In this document: piece after piece, positions 1 to 7,223 of the stretch
Numbering within the stretch: position 1 is the first letter of the stretch
Layout: each line of letters starts with the position of its first letter
Source: Scatosoma sp045124465
GTDB lineage: Bacteria > Bacillota > Clostridia > Christensenellales > Borkfalkiaceae
Assembly: GCA_045124465.1 (NCBI GenBank)
Contig: JBGVLV010000001.1
Coordinates: forward strand, 1-36,582
Length of the DNA stretch: 36,582 nt
Reading direction: 5' to 3'
Notes under the pieces: generated by a model
The model's database searches: none
What the model was told of the DNA's origin: nothing
What the model saw: the letters and a program-made list of their open reading frames with translations, nothing else
Position numbers and translations under genes: made by a program

Positions 1-333
1 AAGGGACGTTGTCCCTTGACCCTTAACCAGGACGGGGAAAAAGGCACGGCTCGCGCCGTGGGTACGCCTGTCGGCGTGGGGCGCGACTTGCAGTCGCTTT
101 ATTTGGGGGCTTTATGCGAGGGCTTTTCTCGGGCAAAGCAACGTAAACTTTTCCCTCGGTCAACGCTCGGACGAACTATGTCCTCGCTCATCTCGCCCCT
201 AAAAAGCATTGTCAATGCTTTTCTTAACGGGTAGCTCGTCCTCAACCTCCCGCAAGGGACGTTGTCCCTTGACCCTTGACTTGGGACAACAAAAAACACA
301 AAAAACAAAAAATAAAAAACAGGAGAAATTTTT
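1..333. repeat. Gene-free array of short perfect hairpins with a flanking 24-bp direct repeat
   Basis: No convincing gene lies here. The stretch holds a run of small inverted repeats: 1-17 (AAGGGAC/GTCCCTT, loop GTT), 45-60 (CACGGC/GCCGTG), 64-77 (ACGCC/GGCGT), 83-97 (GCGACT/AGTCGC, loop TGC), 202-222 (AAAAGCATT/AATGCTTTT, loop GTC) and 254-270 (same as 1-17). The 24 bases at 1-24 recur exactly at 254-277. The stems differ in sequence but share a compact form with 3-4 base loops. The last 50 bases are an A-rich leader carrying the ribosome binding site of the capsid gene. The function is unknown; a REP-like intergenic repeat is the simplest reading. Confidence 0.7.
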
Positions 334-1503
334 ATGATTACTATCGAAACAGCGGATAACGCATTGAAAACTTTTTACTTGGACGCGGTGACGGAGGCGC
401 TTGATCTTAAAGCAAATCCTTTGCTCGCGCAAATTCAACGTTCGACTGCCGACGTCGTCGGTAAGGACGTCAGAAAGCTCGTCAAATACGGTGTGAACGG
501 GGGGATCAGCGCGGGGAGCGAAACGGGGGATCTGCCTACCGCCGCGGAAAGCGACAGGGTACAGTTTATCTCTACCCTCAAAAACCTTTACGGTACGATC
601 GAGATCTCCGATAAGGCGCTCCGCGCCTCCGCAAATAACGAGGGCGCGTTCGTCAATCTGCTCAACGACGAGATGCAGTCGCTGATCAAGAGCGCGGCGT
701 TTAACTTCGGCAGAATGCTCTACGGCGACGGCAGCGGACGTTTGGCGGTCGTTGAGGAGGTCGCAGACGATAATCACGTTTATCTCAGCGACGTAAAGGG
801 CTTGGTGGAAGGTATGCTCGTCGATTTCGCGACGGAAAACGACGTCATCATCAGCGGTGCGACGGCGCGTAAGGTGCTCAGCGTGGACAGAGCGGAAAAG
901 TGCGTCGTTTTCGACGGCGCGGACCTGATGGAGAACGTACCGATCGACTGCTACGTGTATCTGCACGATTGCAAAGGATACGAATTGACCGGCCTGAAAG
1001 CGTTGTTCGGCGACGGCGAGCTTTACGGCGTGGACAGAACGAGTTCGCCGATGATGAAACCGTACAAGAAAACGGGCGTGGGAGCGATCTCCGAGAACGT
1101 TATTCAAAAGGCGATCGATACCATCGAGGAGAATTCGGGAAGTCAGGTAAACTTCATCGTCTGTTCGTGGGGCGTAAAACGCGCGCTCGCGGAATACTTC
1201 CGTCAGTTCACGACCGTGATGCCCACCATCGAGTTTGCGGGCGGGTTCAAGGCGGTAAGCTTTAACGGTATTCCCGTGGTGGCGGACCGTTTCTGTCCCG
1301 ACGGCACGATGTATCTGCTCAATACCGACGATTTCAAGATCCATCAGCTTTGCGACTGGAAGTGGTTGGAGGGCGAGGACGGGAAGATCCTCAAACAGAT
1401 CCCCGGCAAGCCCGTCTATACGGCTACCCTCGTCAAATACGCGGAGCTTATGTGCGACCGTCCGAACGGGCAGGGCGTGCTCGAAGGCATTACCGAGGCG
1501 TAA
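334..1503 (+). CDS. Phage major capsid protein (HK97-fold type)
   Basis: A 389-residue protein recognised as a phage major capsid protein of the HK97-fold kind. The N-terminal third has the features of this family in clostridial prophages: an early KANPLLAQI helix, then a basic VGKDVRKLVKYGVNGG stretch, SETGDLPTAAES, and the FNFGRMLYGDGSG segment near residues 126-138. The C-terminal half is a mixed alpha/beta region with a VADRFCPDGTMYLLN strand pair, as in P-domain/A-domain folds. AGGAG at 321-325 precedes the ATG. The next gene begins about 100 bases downstream, and two GC-rich hairpins lie in that gap. Base composition resembles the host genes around it, so recent arrival is not obvious. 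The capsid assignment is by sequence resemblance recalled from the family; no scaffold, protease, portal or terminase gene is visible in the window. Confidence 0.8.
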   Translation: MITIETADNALKTFYLDAVTEALDLKANPLLAQIQRSTADVVGKDVRKLVKYGVNGGISAGSETGDLPTAAESDRVQFISTLKNLYGTIEISDKALRASANNEGAFVNLLNDEMQSLIKSAAFNFGRMLYGDGSGRLAVVEEVADDNHVYLSDVKGLVEGMLVDFATENDVIISGATARKVLSVDRAEKCVVFDGADLMENVPIDCYVYLHDCKGYELTGLKALFGDGELYGVDRTSSPMMKPYKKTGVGAISENVIQKAIDTIEENSGSQVNFIVCSWGVKRALAEYFRQFTTVMPTIEFAGGFKAVSFNGIPVVADRFCPDGTMYLLNTDDFKIHQLCDWKWLEGEDGKILKQIPGKPVYTATLVKYAELMCDRPNGQGVLEGITEA

Positions 1504-1509
1504 AGCGCG

Positions 1510-1577
1510 GCGGGCATAAAGCCCGCGAATAAATAAAACGGAGCGCCCGTGTACGAGATGAACGCGTATGCGGGCGC
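1510..1577 (+). promoter_or_regulatory. Two hairpins between the capsid gene and the next gene
   Basis: A GCGGGC/GCCCGC hairpin (1510-1526, loop ATAAA) is followed by a GCGCCCG/CGGGCGC pair (1543-1549 with 1571-1577). Neither has a T-run, so they are not classical terminators. They could protect the capsid mRNA 3' end or reduce expression of the downstream neck genes relative to capsid. Confidence 0.4.
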
Positions 1578-1604
1578 AAAAACAAAAAGGAGGTCATAGA
1601 GAAA

Positions 1605-2156
1605 ATGACGGTGTTGGAAATTATCCGAGCGGCGGCGACGGAGCTTGGCATTGCCGACGACGTGGACGATTATTTGGAGGGCGTTTCGTCGGTGGGCGAG
1701 GCGGATACGGAAAACCTTTTGCGGTGTTTCAATCTGGTGGAAAACGAGCTTGCGCTCGACTATCTGCCCTTATACGCCGAGGAAGAATTCGAAACGGAAA
1801 CGGGCGTTATCTATTTTTCCGAGTTCTCCCGCGCCGCCGTGCGGGTGGTCAAGGTCACGGACGGGTACGGGAACGAAACGGCGTTCAAGCTCTTTCCCGA
1901 ATACCTGAAAACGCAGGGCGGGAAGGTCGTCGTGCGGTACACCTACACGCCGACGGCGAAAACACTGACGGACGAGAGCGAGTTCAAAACGCTTGCGAGC
2001 GTACGTTTATTCGCGTACGGGATCGCCGCCGAGTATTCGCTCGCGAGCGGGCTGTTCGAGGAGGCGGCGGTGTGGGATAAGAAATACAAAGAGGCGATCG
2101 CCTGCGCCTACCGTTCCCGTCCGAGCAAAAAAATAGCGTCGAGGCGGTGGGTATGA
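1605..2156 (+). CDS. Putative phage head-tail adaptor / head completion protein (gp4/gp6-like)
   Basis: A 183-residue protein with an N-terminal helix (TVLEIIRAAATELGI), an acidic middle, a beta-rich centre (GVIYFSEFSRAAVRVVKV, VVVRYTYTPTAKTL) and a C-terminal helical pair (ASVRLFAYGIAAEYSLASGLFEEAAVWDKKYKEA). That helix-strand-helix plan, the size and the place directly after the capsid gene fit the small head-completion or connector proteins of tailed phages. In P22 the coat gene is likewise followed by a protein of similar size, gp4. AAGGAGG at 1588-1594 supports the ATG. It overlaps the next gene by ATGA, suggesting translational coupling. The family assignment is by position and architecture only; I do not recognise a diagnostic motif. 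Confidence 0.5.
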   Translation: MTVLEIIRAAATELGIADDVDDYLEGVSSVGEADTENLLRCFNLVENELALDYLPLYAEEEFETETGVIYFSEFSRAAVRVVKVTDGYGNETAFKLFPEYLKTQGGKVVVRYTYTPTAKTLTDESEFKTLASVRLFAYGIAAEYSLASGLFEEAAVWDKKYKEAIACAYRSRPSKKIASRRWV

Positions 2157-3583
2157 CGTTGGGATACGAAAAGAGCTTACTCGGCGTTACGGCGAAAACG
2201 GAGCTTGTCCGCTACGATACGTTCTCGGTCGAGGAAAACGGGAAAGGCGGAGGAAAGAGCGGCGCGCTCGTGGGGACGGAGAGCGAGAATTGCGATCTGA
2301 CGGACGGCGTTATCAGAGCGGGGTTTGGCATTACGCCCTATCTTTTCGACGACGGAACGGAGCTTAGCGGCGCGTCGAGCTTGCCTGAGGCGGACGCCTA
2401 TTTCACGTTGGCGGAAAAGCAAGAGGACGGAACGTACGCGGAAAAGCTCGGATTTATCACGTTGACGGGCACGGTGTTTTTATACGACGAAACGACGGGA
2501 ACGATGAAGAGCAAGTACGCGTTCGGAACGAGAATGAAAGCGGTCGCGGCGATCGACGGGGAAGAACGGACGGGCGTTGTGTTCGCGGGCGAGGCGGGCG
2601 TATACTTTTACACGGAAACGGACGGAATGGTCGAGTGCGGTCCGACCAAAGCGGTCGCGGCGGCGTGCGTTTGCAAAGACCGCGTATTCTGCGCCGAAGA
2701 GCCGTTCGCGATCCGTTATTCCGCGCCGTTACAGCCGACGGATTTTTCGGAAAGCATCGAGGACGGCGGCAGGATCGTCCTGCCTTCCGTTTCGGGAAAG
2801 ATCGTCGCGCTCGTAACCTTTCAAGGGGCGGTGTACGTATTTTACGAATACGGTATTTCCAAGCTGGAAACGGCGGGCGGCGCGCGGGAGTTCAAGCTCG
2901 AAAAGCTCGGCTACGGCGGCGGGAAGATATTCGGGGATTCGGTGGGCGTATGCTCGGTCGGCGGGGAGAAAGCGTTCTTTCTCGCCTCGGACGGGGCGTA
3001 CGTATTCGACGGCGAAAATGCGGAACGGATCTGCGAAAATCTGAAAATACAGCCCGTTTGCGAGGGGCAGGTATGCGGTCACGCGGAATTCGACGGGAAA
3101 TATTTCCTGCGGTTCGTCGATACGGACGGCGAGAAACGGGGCTTGGTCGTGGACGCGGCGACAAAGACGGGCTATCGCGCGTTCGCGCCCAAAGGCTTGT
3201 CCGCTTGTCGGGGCAAAGGGATATGTTTCGCCGATTCCAAGCTGCGTCGGCTGGAAAAGGACGGGAGCTTTCCTTCGGGAACGACGTACGCGTTTTCGGC
3301 GGCTAAGACGGACTTTGGCATAGCGGGAAAGAAAACGTTGGAGAGCGTACGGTTTTTCGGCGAAGGACAGATCGTCGTAACGGTCGGGAACGGCAGACGG
3401 GAAAAGACGGTCAAAGTAAAGTTCGAAAACGGCGAGGCGAAAATGCGGGTCTGGCTGCGCGGGGAGTATTTTTCTTTACAGATCGTGCTGAAAAAGGGCG
3501 CGTCGGTGAGCGGAGCGGTCGCGAAGATCGTACGGCTCGGCTCGCGGGAAAAGAGCGCGCTCGGCAGGAGAAAGGAGGGATAA
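2153..3583 (+). CDS. Putative phage neck / DNA-packaging stabilisation protein (gp10-like, beta-rich)
   Basis: A 476-residue, almost entirely beta-strand protein made of repeated blocks of the kind VYFYTETDGMVECG, VYVFYEYGISKLE and AFFLASDGAYVFDGENAERI. Each looks like a propeller blade, an aromatic strand followed by a D/E-G turn. I chose the ATG at 2153, which overlaps the previous stop (ATGA) and has GAGG upstream; a GTG at 2147 is an alternative. In P22, gp10 is a tail-plug protein of about 470 residues with a beta-propeller-like fold encoded right after coat and gp4, so size, order and predicted fold agree. This is an inference from architecture and synteny, not from a recognised sequence motif. 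A general beta-propeller tail protein is the alternative. Confidence 0.5.
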   Translation: MTLGYEKSLLGVTAKTELVRYDTFSVEENGKGGGKSGALVGTESENCDLTDGVIRAGFGITPYLFDDGTELSGASSLPEADAYFTLAEKQEDGTYAEKLGFITLTGTVFLYDETTGTMKSKYAFGTRMKAVAAIDGEERTGVVFAGEAGVYFYTETDGMVECGPTKAVAAACVCKDRVFCAEEPFAIRYSAPLQPTDFSESIEDGGRIVLPSVSGKIVALVTFQGAVYVFYEYGISKLETAGGAREFKLEKLGYGGGKIFGDSVGVCSVGGEKAFFLASDGAYVFDGENAERICENLKIQPVCEGQVCGHAEFDGKYFLRFVDTDGEKRGLVVDAATKTGYRAFAPKGLSACRGKGICFADSKLRRLEKDGSFPSGTTYAFSAAKTDFGIAGKKTLESVRFFGEGQIVVTVGNGRREKTVKVKFENGEAKMRVWLRGEYFSLQIVLKKGASVSGAVAKIVRLGSREKSALGRRKEG

Positions 3584-3589
3584 AGCGGA

Positions 3590-4072
3590 ATGGATATCGA
3601 TATTATTTCGTATACGGACGCGCAATTTGCCGCGCTCACGGAAGAACAGATCTTGGAAGTGAAATCGGCGCAGCTCAAAAAGGAAAAACTGGATTTACAG
3701 CTGGAAGAGGATATTTTAGAGGAAAAACGCCGACTGATCGACAACGGGATATTTCTTTCGAATATCTGGGAGCTGTGCAAAGCGAAGTTGCAGACGGAAC
3801 ACGATCTCGAAGTGGAAAATCTGCGGGATTCTCTGCTTTTCTATCTGCAATTCGCGGCGCGGAGCGAGGAATCGAAGTGGGAGGACGTAGGGTACGTCGT
3901 GGACTACTCGCTGTCGATGGCGGACCGTTTTATTCGGGTACGCGATTATTATATGAACAATTACAGCGACGCGGAGGCGAGATTTTCGGCGTTCAAAGCC
4001 GACGAGGTCGCCGTGCAGTATCTCGGCGAGAGATACGCGACGTTGTATGATTATCTGTTGAGTTTTACGTAA
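3590..4072 (+). CDS. Small coiled-coil protein ending the phage cassette, unknown function
   Basis: A 160-residue protein I do not recognise. Residues 15-55 form a highly charged heptad-like helix (LTEEQILEVKSAQLKKEKLDLQLEEDILEEKRRLIDNG in part), likely a coiled coil. The rest is alpha-helical and acidic, with several aromatic residues (DYYMNNYSDAEARF, YATLYDYLLSF). There is no signal peptide or membrane segment. It starts six bases after the beta-rich neck gene, with AAGGAGGG before the ATG, and is followed at once by a terminator, so it is the last gene of the operon. By position it matches the coiled-coil needle gene (gp26) of P22-like phages, but it is shorter and this is only a positional guess. 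Confidence 0.55.
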   Translation: MDIDIISYTDAQFAALTEEQILEVKSAQLKKEKLDLQLEEDILEEKRRLIDNGIFLSNIWELCKAKLQTEHDLEVENLRDSLLFYLQFAARSEESKWEDVGYVVDYSLSMADRFIRVRDYYMNNYSDAEARFSAFKADEVAVQYLGERYATLYDYLLSFT

Positions 4073-4079
4073 AATGCGG

Positions 4080-4108
4080 GCGGGGAGGCGTTCCCCGCTT
4101 GCTTTTTT
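4080..4108 (+). terminator. Rho-independent terminator of the phage cassette
   Basis: Stem GCGGGGA (4080-4086) pairs with TCCCCGC (4092-4098) over a 5-base loop and is followed by TTGCTTTTTT. It starts eight bases after the last stop codon. Its T-rich tail is also the -35 region of the dut promoter. Confidence 0.85.
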
Positions 4109-4127
4109 CGTCGGTATCTGTTATAAT
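4099..4127 (+). promoter_or_regulatory. Promoter of dut-trmB
   Basis: TTGCTT (4099-4104), a 17-base spacer and a perfect TATAAT (4122-4127). The expected start near 4134 gives a leader of about 45 bases before the dut ATG at 4179. The promoter sits immediately after the phage terminator, separating the two transcription units. Confidence 0.8.
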
Positions 4128-4178
4128 ATTGTAAAATATGCGAATTTTCGGCATTTTGCCGAGAAGAAGGAGTTATCG

Positions 4179-4619
4179 ATGCCTGTTATTGCCGTTAAGA
4201 AACTGAACGAGAACGCCGTGTTGCCTACCTACGGTTCGGAATTTGCCGCGGGAGCGGATCTGTACGCGCTTGCGGACGGGGATATTGTTTTTGCGCCCGG
4301 AGAAACCAAACTTATCCATACGGGGCTTGCGATGGAGATACCCGTAGGGTATGCGGGGCTTATCTACGCGCGGAGCGGGCTTGCGACGAAACGCGGGCTT
4401 GCGCCTGCGAACAAGGTCGGGGTGATCGATTCCGATTACCGCGGCGAGATCATGGTCGCGCTCCACAACCATTCCAAAACCGAACAGGTGATCGCCGCGA
4501 AAGAGCGGATCGCGCAACTGGTCGTGACCCCGTTTTTGAAAGCGGAATTCGAGCTTGCGGACGAGCTTGCCGACACCGCGAGGGGCGAAGGCGGGTTCGG
4601 GAGTACGGGCAGGAAGTGA
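4179..4619 (+). CDS. dut: dUTP diphosphatase (trimeric dUTPase)
   Basis: A 146-residue homotrimeric-type dUTPase. It hydrolyses dUTP to dUMP and pyrophosphate, keeping uracil out of DNA and supplying dUMP to thymidylate synthase. All five family motifs are visible: AAGADLYA (1), YARSGLA (2), GVIDSDYRGEI (3), RIAQLVV (4) and the C-terminal P-loop-like GEGGFGSTG (5). An in-frame ATG exists at 4074, but the start at 4179 is preferred: it follows GAAGGAG, lies just after the promoter and gives the usual length. trmB follows 13 bases after the stop, so the two are probably cotranscribed. Dut genes also travel in phages, but this one has its own promoter after the phage terminator and looks like a host gene. 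Confidence 0.95.
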   Translation: MPVIAVKKLNENAVLPTYGSEFAAGADLYALADGDIVFAPGETKLIHTGLAMEIPVGYAGLIYARSGLATKRGLAPANKVGVIDSDYRGEIMVALHNHSKTEQVIAAKERIAQLVVTPFLKAEFELADELADTARGEGGFGSTGRK

Positions 4620-4632
4620 GGACGGACGAGTT

Positions 4633-5322
4633 ATGTCGATGAGAATGAGAAAAAAGCGGAACTTCGAGGCGAGAATGGAGGCGTGCGGAGATCTTTTGCT
4701 TGCGCGCGGAACGAACGGGATCTTGAATATGAAAGAGGCGGCGGAGCATTACCGCGCTCTCGTGGACTTATCGGCGGCGTTCGGGAATAAAAATCCCGTC
4801 GCGCTCGAAATCGGTTGCGGCAAGGGCGGGTTTGTCTGCGCGTTGGCGGAAAGAGAGCCGAACGTGAATTTTTTGGCGCTCGAAAAGATGAGCAACGTTA
4901 TCTTGACCCCGTTGGAGACGGTTAAGCAACAGGGAATACCGAATATCCGATTTCTGAATATCCGCGCGGAGTGTTTGCCGTGCTATATTCCCGAGGGAAG
5001 TTTGGACGCGATCTATCTCAATTTTTCCACGCCTTTGCCCAAGCTCGGCTATGCGACGCAACGGTTGACCCATAGGAATTTCTTGGAAGTATACAAGAAA
5101 CTACTCAAAAAGGGCGGGCGGATCTTGCAAAAGACGGACGATCGGGAGTTTTTCGAGTTCTCGTTGGGGGAATACGAGGCGTGCGGGTTCGCGCTTGAAA
5201 ACGTGAACTACGATCTGCACGAAAACGGCAATCCCGACTGGAACATCGTCACCGAATACGAACAAAAATGGGTGGAGAGAGGTCTGCCCATTCACCGCGT
5301 GGAGGCGGTATTTTGGGGTTGA
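4633..5322 (+). CDS. trmB: tRNA (guanine-46-N7)-methyltransferase, variant signature
   Basis: A 229-residue class I SAM methyltransferase that makes m7G46 in tRNA variable loops. The SAM loop is EIGCGKGG (59-66), with the acidic ribose-binding ALEK at 82-85. The family signature, normally FSDPWPKxRH, reads FSTPLPKLGY at 131-140, followed by the expected RLTHRNFLEVY and LQKTDDREFFEFS. So the Asp usually held to be catalytic is Thr here, and the Trp, Arg and His are also changed. I recall other clostridial TrmB proteins with a Cys at that Asp position, so this may be a clade variant and not a dead enzyme. The start was set by homology length at ATG 4633; its Shine-Dalgarno site is weak (GGACGAG). 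Probably an operon with dut. Confidence 0.85.
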   Translation: MSMRMRKKRNFEARMEACGDLLLARGTNGILNMKEAAEHYRALVDLSAAFGNKNPVALEIGCGKGGFVCALAEREPNVNFLALEKMSNVILTPLETVKQQGIPNIRFLNIRAECLPCYIPEGSLDAIYLNFSTPLPKLGYATQRLTHRNFLEVYKKLLKKGGRILQKTDDREFFEFSLGEYEACGFALENVNYDLHENGNPDWNIVTEYEQKWVERGLPIHRVEAVFWG

Positions 5323-5481
5323 TTTCCGTTTCACGTGAAATGTTCTTCGCGGAAAGGGGAAATTTGACGAAAAAAAGATATGCCCGTTTACGCATACGTC
5401 GAAAAAAGGTATATTTCTACAAAAACGCCGCGTATCCGCGGGGCGGGCGGGGCATAGAATAATAGTTTGGAGAGAATGGAT
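5323..5481 (+). other. Gap between trmB and the ABC importer
   Basis: Besides the parS-like site this gap has no gene. A TTGACG at 5364-5369 lacks a good -10 partner at 17 bases. TAGAAT at 5455-5460, just upstream of the lipoprotein gene, could be a -10 but has no convincing -35. No riboswitch fold was recognised. Confidence 0.4.
5327..5342. promoter_or_regulatory. parS-like centromere site (ParB/Spo0J binding)
   Basis: The palindrome TTTCACGTGAAA (5329-5340) with a preceding G matches the Bacillus-type parS consensus TGTTTCACGTGAAACA at 13 of 16 positions; mismatches are confined to the outer bases. It sits just after the trmB stop, in intergenic DNA. No other close match was seen in the window by eye. 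Confidence 0.7.
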
Positions 5482-6453
5482 ATGAAAAAAAGAGCGTTGG
5501 GGCTTGCCGCGGCGTTGGCGGCGGTCTTTGCATTTTGCGGCGCGGGGTGCAAGGACGGGAAAACGGAAGATATAAAAGTTTATATGCCCGACGGCGCGCC
5601 CGCGTTGGCGCTTGCAAAGCTGATGTGCGAGGACAAAGAGGACGACGGCGTGCGTTATTTCGTGGTCGATCCCAAAGAGATCAAGACCAAGGTCACGTAT
5701 ACGGACTTGGACAAGAACGCCGATTTATGCGTTCTGCCCCTGACCGCCGCGACGAAACTGCTCGGCAAGGGCGAGGAGTATCGGATGCTCGGCGCGGTCA
5801 CGCACGGGAATTTGTATCTGCTCGGCAAGGGAACGGAAACGTACGACGAAAGGAATATTTCCGAGCTTTCGGGAAAAACGGTGGGCGTGTTACAGCTCAA
5901 CGACGTGCCGGGGGTCGTGTTTAAAACGGTACTCCAAAAATACGGGTTATCCTCGTCCGTAACGCTGAACGCGCTCACGGGCGCGGGGGACGTGGACGCG
6001 ACGGGCGCGGATTATTACGTTCTGGGCGAACCAGCCGCGAGCGCGCAAAAGGCGAAAGGGTATTCCATCGTCGGGAATTTGCAGACGTTATACGGCGGGG
6101 AGGACGGTTACCCGCAAGCGGTTTTGGTCGCGAAACGTTCCATAATAGAGGAAAACGGGGAATGGCTGACCTCGTTCGTACGGAGCGTAGCGGCGGGCGC
6201 GGCGTGGCTGGAAACGGCGGGCGGCGAGGAGATCGTTGCGGCGGTGACGGCGCATTTGGAGGACGAAGGGTATTCCACGACGCTCAAACCCGCGTTATTG
6301 ACGGCAGAGGTACTCGGTCGGTGCGGGGTGCGGTTTGAACAAGCCAAGGACTGCAAGGGCGCGGCGACGGCGTTTTTGGCGAGCGCGAGAGAGATCGGCG
6401 CGAAGGCGGTGACGCCCGACGACGGGTTTTATTATACGGAAAACATTCTTTAA
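5482..6453 (+). CDS. ABC transporter substrate-binding lipoprotein (NitT/TauT-like)
   Basis: A 323-residue secreted binding protein. The N-terminus MKKRALGLAAALAAVFAFCGAGC is a basic, hydrophobic signal ending in a Cys that would be lipidated, although the box (GAGC) has Gly where Leu is usual. The mature part is a periplasmic-binding fold of the SsuA/ThiY/NitT class: an opening strand YMPDGAPALALAKLM, then ADLCVLPLTAATKLL, GAVTHGNLYLLGKG and SGKTVGVLQLNDVPGVVFKTVL. TTG at 5467 and ATG at 5476 are also in frame; ATG 5482 is chosen because GGAGAG lies seven bases upstream. It is the first gene of a three-gene importer with 6468-7223 and 7220-7891. The substrate cannot be told from sequence. 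Confidence 0.85.
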   Translation: MKKRALGLAAALAAVFAFCGAGCKDGKTEDIKVYMPDGAPALALAKLMCEDKEDDGVRYFVVDPKEIKTKVTYTDLDKNADLCVLPLTAATKLLGKGEEYRMLGAVTHGNLYLLGKGTETYDERNISELSGKTVGVLQLNDVPGVVFKTVLQKYGLSSSVTLNALTGAGDVDATGADYYVLGEPAASAQKAKGYSIVGNLQTLYGGEDGYPQAVLVAKRSIIEENGEWLTSFVRSVAAGAAWLETAGGEEIVAAVTAHLEDEGYSTTLKPALLTAEVLGRCGVRFEQAKDCKGAATAFLASAREIGAKAVTPDDGFYYTENIL

Positions 6454-6467
6454 GCGGGAGAAAGAGC

Positions 6468-7223
6468 GTGAAGAAAAGGCTGATCAAAAACATAGCGCAG
6501 GCGTTCGGCGCGATCGCGTTTCTCGTCGGCGTTTGGATCGCCGCGTGGGCGGCGGTGGGGAACGAATTGCTCGTTCCCTCCTTTTCCGATAGCGTGAAAG
6601 CATTTTTCTCGTTGTTTATAAACGGCGGGTTTTGGAAAGGATTTTTACAGAGCTTATCGCGGGTCGCGATCGCCTTTTGCATTTCCTTCGTTTTCGCGGC
6701 AGCGTTGGCGGTCGTCGCGTACCTGTACCCCGCATTTGCGAAATTTTTCGCGCCGATCGCCGCCGTGATCAGGTCTATGCCCGTGTTGGCGGTGCTGCTT
6801 ATCGTGCTCGTATGGACGGGCGCGGGCGTTGCGCCCGTGGTCGTGGCGTTCCTGTCGTTGTTCCCGCTGTTGTATACGGGAACGTTGTCGGCGCTCAAAG
6901 GGATAGACGGGGAACTTATCGAGATGAGCCGCGTATACCGCGTGGGTTTGAAAACGCGGATCGCGGCGTTATATTTGCCGAATATCGCGCCGCAGACGTT
7001 GCGGCAGGCGGGAGCAGCGTTGGCGTTCGGGGTCAAGCTCGTGTTGTCGGCGGAGGTGCTTTCGCGGACGGCGGGGAGCTTGGGGAATATGATGCAGGAC
7101 GCGCAGATATTTTCCGAAATGCCGTTATTGTTCGCGCTGGTCGCCGTCGCTTGCGCGGCGGGATTTTTATTCGAAACGGCGGGCGAGGCCGCGGCGCGGG
7201 CGTTGGAACGGAGGTGGAGATGA
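6468..7223 (+). CDS. ABC transporter permease (SsuC/TauC-like)
   Basis: A 251-residue membrane protein with about six hydrophobic segments (for example AFGAIAFLVGVWIAAWAAV, VAIAFCISFVFAAALAVVAYL, MPVLAVLLIVLVWTGAGVAPVVVAFL). It is typical of the BPD_transp_1 permeases of nitrate, sulfonate and taurine importers. The cytoplasmic EAA-like loop is ELIEMSRVYRVGLKTRIAALYLPNIAPQ, which contacts the ATPase. The start is GTG at 6468, behind GGGAGAAAG, 14 bases after the lipoprotein stop. The stop overlaps the start of the ATPase gene as ATGA, which implies coupled translation. Confidence 0.87.
   Translation: MKKRLIKNIAQAFGAIAFLVGVWIAAWAAVGNELLVPSFSDSVKAFFSLFINGGFWKGFLQSLSRVAIAFCISFVFAAALAVVAYLYPAFAKFFAPIAAVIRSMPVLAVLLIVLVWTGAGVAPVVVAFLSLFPLLYTGTLSALKGIDGELIEMSRVYRVGLKTRIAALYLPNIAPQTLRQAGAALAFGVKLVLSAEVLSRTAGSLGNMMQDAQIFSEMPLLFALVAVACAAGFLFETAGEAAARALERRWR

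Noticed and set aside
1..277. Phage attachment site formed by the 24-bp repeat
   Set aside because: The two copies are only 253 bases apart with no phage gene between them, and each is a hairpin of the local array.
16..308. Open frames on both strands in the hairpin region
   Set aside because: Their codons follow the hairpin repeats, there is no ribosome binding site and they resemble no family.
199..1344. Long minus-strand frame opposite the capsid gene
   Set aside because: It is the mirror of a high-GC coding gene, Arg/His-rich as such shadows are. The same applies to the long opposite frames over adhE, hydrogenase, gpmI, pgk and typA.
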